The notes beneath the pieces were generated by a model that had not been told where the DNA came from, made no database searches, and was given only the letters and a program-made list of their open reading frames with translations. The translations under genes and the position numbers were made by a program. A stretch of DNA of 59,885 nt from Verrucomicrobia bacterium UBA3761 (GTDB lineage Bacteria > Verrucomicrobiota > Kiritimatiellia > RFP12 > UBA1067): contig DFGB01000001.1 of NCBI GenBank assembly GCA_002371135.1, positions 3,531 to 63,415 of the forward strand, given 5' to 3'. Of this stretch, positions 56,113-59,885 are shown piece after piece. Position 1 is the first letter of the stretch. The number at the start of each line of letters is the position of its first letter.

Positions 56113-56547
56113 ATGCCTGGATATTGCATGGCCCTGGCGGCGGCGCTGGCCGCGCTGCAAGTCGCCGCAGGCGACGCCGGGGCGTATACGAACCACGCCG
56201 GGAACGTGATTTCCGGCGTGGTCGTTCGTCTTGATACGCGTACGGCTACGATTTCCAACGAGATGGAAAGCGTCCGGTATCCGCTTTCGATTTTCCCCGA
56301 GGCGGAGCAGCGGCGCATGGCGGCGGACTTCGGCGAGCCGCAGGTGCCGCCTCAGGTGGAGCGCGCCGTGGCCGGCGCCAGAAAGGCGATGGCGAGGCAG
56401 CGCAAGCGGGCGGAGAAGGGGCTTTGCACGCAAGAATCGTGCGATGAATTCTGTGCCAAGACCGAGGCCGCGCTCAAAAAATACCTCGATAGGCAAATCG
56501 AAGACGGCGTCATCACCGCCGCCGAAAGAAACGCACTCGGCCTGTAA
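56113..56547 (+). CDS. Small secreted protein of unknown function
   Basis: 144 aa from the ATG at 56113 (AGGAG 9 nt upstream). MPGYCMALAAALAALQVAAG looks like a short signal peptide. TNHAGNVISGVVVRLDTRTA follows, a small SH3-like/barrel strand pattern ('ISNEMESVRYPLSIFPEAEQRR'). A helical C-terminus has two Cys (LCTQESCDEFCAK). It lies 17 bp after the lipoprotein stop, so it is probably co-transcribed. The spacer has CTGGAATGCCTGG-type short repeats. Confidence 0.65.
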   Translation: MPGYCMALAAALAALQVAAGDAGAYTNHAGNVISGVVVRLDTRTATISNEMESVRYPLSIFPEAEQRRMAADFGEPQVPPQVERAVAGARKAMARQRKRAEKGLCTQESCDEFCAKTEAALKKYLDRQIEDGVITAAERNALGL

Positions 56548-56582
56548 CCTTTCCCCCTTCAGAGTGTATACAGAGCGAAGGC

Positions 56583-56689
56583 AGTTAGAAGTTGGAAGTT
56601 AGGTCTCCCGGTGCGACAAACCCACTCTCTCAAAACGCTCTTCAACATTCAAAATCGTTGGCTCCTTTAACTTCTAACTACTAACTCCT
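56583..56689. repeat. AGTTAGAA-type inverted octamer pair
   Basis: AGTTAGAAGTTGGAAGTTAGG (56583-56603) is inverted relative to TTAACTTCTAACTACTAACTCC (56667-56688). It fills the gap before the 937-aa gene. Confidence 0.65.
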
Positions 56690-56703
56690 ACCCGAGGTTT
56701 GAC

Positions 56704-59517
56704 ATGGCACTTGATATAAACGGATACAACGCGAGTTTCAGCGCATTTGTAAAGTTCGCCGACGACAGCATGCGGACGAACAACAAGGCAGTTGCGAAGT
56801 TCGGCGAGGGCGGCGCGCAGCCGCTCGAAGGCCGGACCATCGTCGCCGGCGACCCGGCGACCGACAAGGTCGGCAAGGTCGGCCGTTCCCTGGAGCAGAA
56901 GGATATCAACAACCGTATCCGCACCGCATTCCGCAATGCCATCATCGACATGTTCGGCGGGGAGAACAACATCCCCGTGAGCGTGAAGAAGGCGATGCTC
57001 CTTTCCGACTATGGCAAGGGCAAGCCGCTCACGGCGCGGCGCATCATGGCCGTCAAGACGGCGATCGACGCGACCGGCATAATGAAGCAGAAGGGAGTCG
57101 AGGAGGCCATGCTGCCCAAGGCGATCGCCAAGGGCTATTCGAAGGGCGAGATGCCCAAACTCGCCAAGGCCGCTACGCTTCTCGCACAGGTCAAGGGATG
57201 CACCGTGGAGCAGGCCTTCGACGAGGTGTCGACGCCCGGCTCCAAGGCCAACCGCCTAATGAACTACGGCGGCCGCTTCATGCAGAGCGCGGAGAACTTC
57301 AAGAACGGCCTGCGCCTTCTCGATTCCTTCAATTCGTGGTTCGAAGAGACCGGCGCGGCCTTGAAAAACATCCATGTCAACTCAACGGAATCGCATTACG
57401 AGGAGGGCATGTCCAAGACGCTCCTCAACGGATGGGAAACGATGTTCAGGCCTGAATACAAGCTTCCCGTCGAGCGTTTCGTCTTCGAGGAAATCGGCAA
57501 CAATCCCGCTGTGAATCTCGCCGAAAAGGATGCAAACAAGCTCTTCAACATGGAGAACAACCAGGCGATGGGCAGCATCGCCCGCGGCATGCTGAACGGG
57601 CGATCCCAGACGGCTCGGCAGATTCCGCCGGAAAAGCGCACGACCTTCTTCAAGGCCTTGAACATGATTCGTCCGCTCGTGTCGACTGCCGACGAGGCGC
57701 GGGTTCCGCCCAGCCAGCGCCATGCTATCAAGGGCAGAAATCTCGACGCGCCCGTCGCGCGCCTTCTCAAGAATCTCGACGCGCTGATCGCGCTCGATTC
57801 GCAGAAGAAGCTCACGGCGAAGAATCTCGTCAAGCTTTGCTTCCCCGAAATCAAGAAGCCGGGTCAGGACCCGGTCTCCGATGTCGTGGATCTCGTCAAC
57901 CGGTGGGATAATGACATATCCAAGGACTCGGACGTGTATCCCGACGAAGACATCGCCGGCATGATCGAGGCGATGAAGAGCACCGGTTGCTCGGAGGAAG
58001 AGGCGGCGCAGATCGCCAAGGGCAAGCTGCAATTGCCGAACGTGCCGTATTTCTCGTCCGGGACGCTGGGGTTGGAGCACGGGACGGCCGCAGCGCGCAA
58101 TCAGCTTATCGGCGACCTCGACCGCGGCATAGGCTACAACTACACGGACGGCCAGCCGCTCCTGAAAACGGCGGGTTTTCGGTTCAACCTCCCGGGCGGC
58201 GAGAGCCTTTTTGCGAACAAAACCCCGGAATTCAAGGGCAACATCCCCCTCATCGCGGACAAGCTGGAGGCGCTTTGCGGCCCGGCGCACAAGGCCCAGG
58301 CCACAAGCCTCTTCATGATGACGTGCCAGTCCGGCCTCGGGCCGCTCCTCGGCGGCCTCAAGCCCTACGGCGTCGAATCGACAGAGCACTCCTCCATCGA
58401 TTTCACAATCTCCAAGAACAACGACAACGGCGACATCTCGATCCGCTACACGAGCCCCAAGGAACTGCCGTTCTCTTTCGAGTGGACGGCCACGATCAAG
58501 CCCGACGGCTATGTCAGCACGACGCCCATACGCTTCACCGACGAGACGACGCTCAAGAACGAGCTATCCTCCCTCGCCGACACGATAAAGAATGCAAGGG
58601 GGATCAAAAAGCTCCCGTCGGCCGAGCAGGATAGATTGGTCGGCATCTTCCTCGAGCAGGCCAGGTCCGACCGCGACTTGATGGCGCTCTTGAAGATGAA
58701 CGAAGGCTATGCCGTCTTCGATATCGCCATGAACGGCGAGAGCCACATCCGTTCCGACGCGAAAATCATCAAGCACCTCGAGCTTTTGAAGGCGAATGTC
58801 GACGAGCTCCGCTCTGCGACAAACGGCGACAAACGCGCATTCGACATGGGCCTCAAGCAGCTCGCGTCGCTCGCCGGCACGGGCCTCAAACCAGGCATGA
58901 TAACCCAGATGGCGCAACTCGCCGCCAAGGAGGATGTCGCCTCGCTCAAGGGCGTCGGCGACGGGTCCTCGCCGGACAAGATTTTCGAGAAGATGTGCAA
59001 GTTCGACCGCATGGTGAACAACATCGTCGTCAATACGAAAGTCTTGCAGTCTTTCGACGGCGACCCCACCTCGATAGACAGTCCCGGAGCGACGGAAGCC
59101 GCCACCGCCATCGGCATGGCCCAGGCCCTTCTCCTCGCCCGCTGCGACAACGAAACGCTCCAGGGCCTCAGGGACGCGCTGCATTCAGTCAATACTAGGA
59201 AGATGATGCAGGCACTCGATCAAATTGGAGATGGAGCCTTCCCCCGCGGCTCGAGAATCGACCCTCAGGTCCGCATCGTCATGTCGGAGCAGGTGGCGCC
59301 CACGATGTGTCAGGAATTGCGCATGCACATGACCGACATCGTGAACGACGCGCTCGGCATCAAGGAAGAGGGCTTGGGGGTTCAAGAGCCGAACGAATAC
59401 GAAGCGGCCGACGCGAAAAGCTTCGCCAGAATCGCCAGTCTCCTAGAGGAGCATACGACGCAGGTCTTCTCCTCGCGCATCGAGCAGGCGAACGCCAACC
59501 CGCTTATGCAGCGCTGA
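56704..59517 (+). CDS. Large soluble protein of unknown function (937 aa)
   Basis: RBS GAGG 6 nt before the ATG. No signal peptide, lipobox or transmembrane segment is visible. The protein is mostly helical and charged with many Lys-Ala helices (AIIDMFGGENNIPVSVKKAM, MLPKAIAKGYSKGEMPKLAK). A smaller mixed region lies near 560-640 (KPYGVESTEHSSIDFTISKN, SPKELPFSFEWTATIKPDGY). It ends with HTTQVFSSRIEQANANPLMQ. The N-terminal MALDINGYNASFSAFVKFAD is hydrophilic and Ser/Asn-rich, as in some secreted effector-like proteins, but no secretion system is in the window. No family was recognised. Confidence 0.75.
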   Translation: MALDINGYNASFSAFVKFADDSMRTNNKAVAKFGEGGAQPLEGRTIVAGDPATDKVGKVGRSLEQKDINNRIRTAFRNAIIDMFGGENNIPVSVKKAMLLSDYGKGKPLTARRIMAVKTAIDATGIMKQKGVEEAMLPKAIAKGYSKGEMPKLAKAATLLAQVKGCTVEQAFDEVSTPGSKANRLMNYGGRFMQSAENFKNGLRLLDSFNSWFEETGAALKNIHVNSTESHYEEGMSKTLLNGWETMFRPEYKLPVERFVFEEIGNNPAVNLAEKDANKLFNMENNQAMGSIARGMLNGRSQTARQIPPEKRTTFFKALNMIRPLVSTADEARVPPSQRHAIKGRNLDAPVARLLKNLDALIALDSQKKLTAKNLVKLCFPEIKKPGQDPVSDVVDLVNRWDNDISKDSDVYPDEDIAGMIEAMKSTGCSEEEAAQIAKGKLQLPNVPYFSSGTLGLEHGTAAARNQLIGDLDRGIGYNYTDGQPLLKTAGFRFNLPGGESLFANKTPEFKGNIPLIADKLEALCGPAHKAQATSLFMMTCQSGLGPLLGGLKPYGVESTEHSSIDFTISKNNDNGDISIRYTSPKELPFSFEWTATIKPDGYVSTTPIRFTDETTLKNELSSLADTIKNARGIKKLPSAEQDRLVGIFLEQARSDRDLMALLKMNEGYAVFDIAMNGESHIRSDAKIIKHLELLKANVDELRSATNGDKRAFDMGLKQLASLAGTGLKPGMITQMAQLAAKEDVASLKGVGDGSSPDKIFEKMCKFDRMVNNIVVNTKVLQSFDGDPTSIDSPGATEAATAIGMAQALLLARCDNETLQGLRDALHSVNTRKMMQALDQIGDGAFPRGSRIDPQVRIVMSEQVAPTMCQELRMHMTDIVNDALGIKEEGLGVQEPNEYEAADAKSFARIASLLEEHTTQVFSSRIEQANANPLMQR

Positions 59518-59594
59518 AGCGTCGCCGAAGCGGGAAGCAGGATATTTTGCGCCAAGGAGGTGTGGCCCTCCCTCTTCCCTCTTTTCTCCCGTTT

Positions 59595-59610
59595 TGGTAT
59601 AATATGCCGC
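59595..59610 (+). promoter_or_regulatory. Extended -10 directly upstream of the GH35 start (leaderless)
   Basis: TGG-TATAAT (59595-59603), then 7 bases, then ATG. The predicted +1 coincides with the start codon. No Shine-Dalgarno is present. Confidence 0.5.
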
Positions 59611-59885
59611 ATGAAACTCAAAATATTCATAGCGGCATTGCTGGGTGCGGCGGCGTGGCTGTCGCCGCTTGGGGCCCATACGTTCGAAGTCTCGGCGGAG
59701 AAGAATGCGTTTCTTCTCGACGGCGAGGTGATGCAGATACGCTGCGGGGAATTGCATTTTGCGCGCATACCGCGGGCATACTGGCGTCACCGCATCAAGA
59801 TGTGCAAGGCGATGGGGCTCAACGCCGTGTGCGCATACATGTTCTGGAACTACCACGAACTCGAACAAGGGAAGTTTGATTTCAC
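59611..59885 (+). CDS. Glycoside hydrolase family 35 beta-galactosidase (5' part, cut by window edge)
   Basis: The first 91 residues are present. The signal peptide MKLKIFIAALLGAAAWLSPLGAH (about 1-23) is followed by FLLDGEVMQIRCGELHFARIPRAYW and KMCKAMGLNAVCAYMFWNYHE. This is the canonical GH35 N-terminus (family: G-E-x-HY-x-R-x4-W...GLN-x-V-x-TY-x-W-N-x-HE). The catalytic glutamates lie further downstream, beyond the edge. It would release terminal beta-galactose from polysaccharides outside the cytoplasm, fitting the GH31 and esterase as a polysaccharide-degrading theme. Confidence 0.9.
   Translation, partial: MKLKIFIAALLGAAAWLSPLGAHTFEVSAEKNAFLLDGEVMQIRCGELHFARIPRAYWRHRIKMCKAMGLNAVCAYMFWNYHELEQGKFDF

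Overview
The window looks like a chromosomal segment of a high-GC, free-standing bacterium of the PVC superphylum, most probably a Kiritimatiellae-like member of the Verrucomicrobiota. This placement is inference. It rests on the 51-aa Chlamydiae/Verrucomicrobia-type small basic protein at 35261, secreted formylglycine-enzyme-like and glycine-rich CSLREA/InlB-repeat proteins, an esterase with a beta-strand passenger, and 2-oxoacid:ferredoxin oxidoreductase genes that suggest anaerobic growth. No rRNA, tRNA, IS element, prophage or CRISPR was seen. Most recognisable promoters carry an extended -10 (TGN-TATAAT-like).

Layout. 1-2293 (minus): an edge-truncated Mpv17/PMP22-like membrane protein, a secreted SUMF1-fold protein and a small secreted repeat protein. 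2512-7960 (plus): a GH31 glycosidase, then ferredoxin, alpha and fused beta-gamma subunits of a 2-oxoacid:ferredoxin oxidoreductase. 8161-13564 (plus): a 991-aa orphan, a GT4 glycosyltransferase, MurI and a short SDR. 13748-15064 (minus): a membrane-anchored CbbX-type AAA+ ATPase. 15216-21750 (minus): a complete trp operon (trpL-E-GD-C-B-A-F) with a clear ribosome-mediated attenuator. 21933-25310 (minus): a secreted esterase with three C-terminal repeats. 25653-35416 (plus): housekeeping genes (hisS, a degenerate methyltransferase, Sel1 protein, ymdB, tatA, uvrC, CPBP protease, MtaB-like, recO, parvulin lipoprotein, small basic protein). 35998-54040 (plus): an 18-kb run of six secreted proteins ending in a 2662-aa giant, interrupted by an AT-richer four-helix-bundle gene. 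54216-59885: a PD-(D/E)XK (Rpn-type) protein, two lipoproteins, a small secreted protein, a 937-aa orphan without signal peptide and the start of a GH35 beta-galactosidase.

Three non-genic patterns stand out. (1) Spacers between genes are largely built from roughly 8-bp tandem units (GTTGAAAR, CGCAGAGA, TCGATTTT, CTAGAA-type, TTGCCAAT-type). They commonly start within a few bases of one stop codon, sometimes supplying it, and often run to the next start. Several form nested inverted repeats. (2) Two arrays of seven imperfect palindromes with an almost exact 22-bp period lie 30 kb apart in opposite orientation. (3) The four-helix-bundle gene is bracketed by inverted GTTGAAAR arrays, and the right arm encodes part of the signal peptide of the next gene. 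The trp attenuator and these repeat systems are the most interesting signals.
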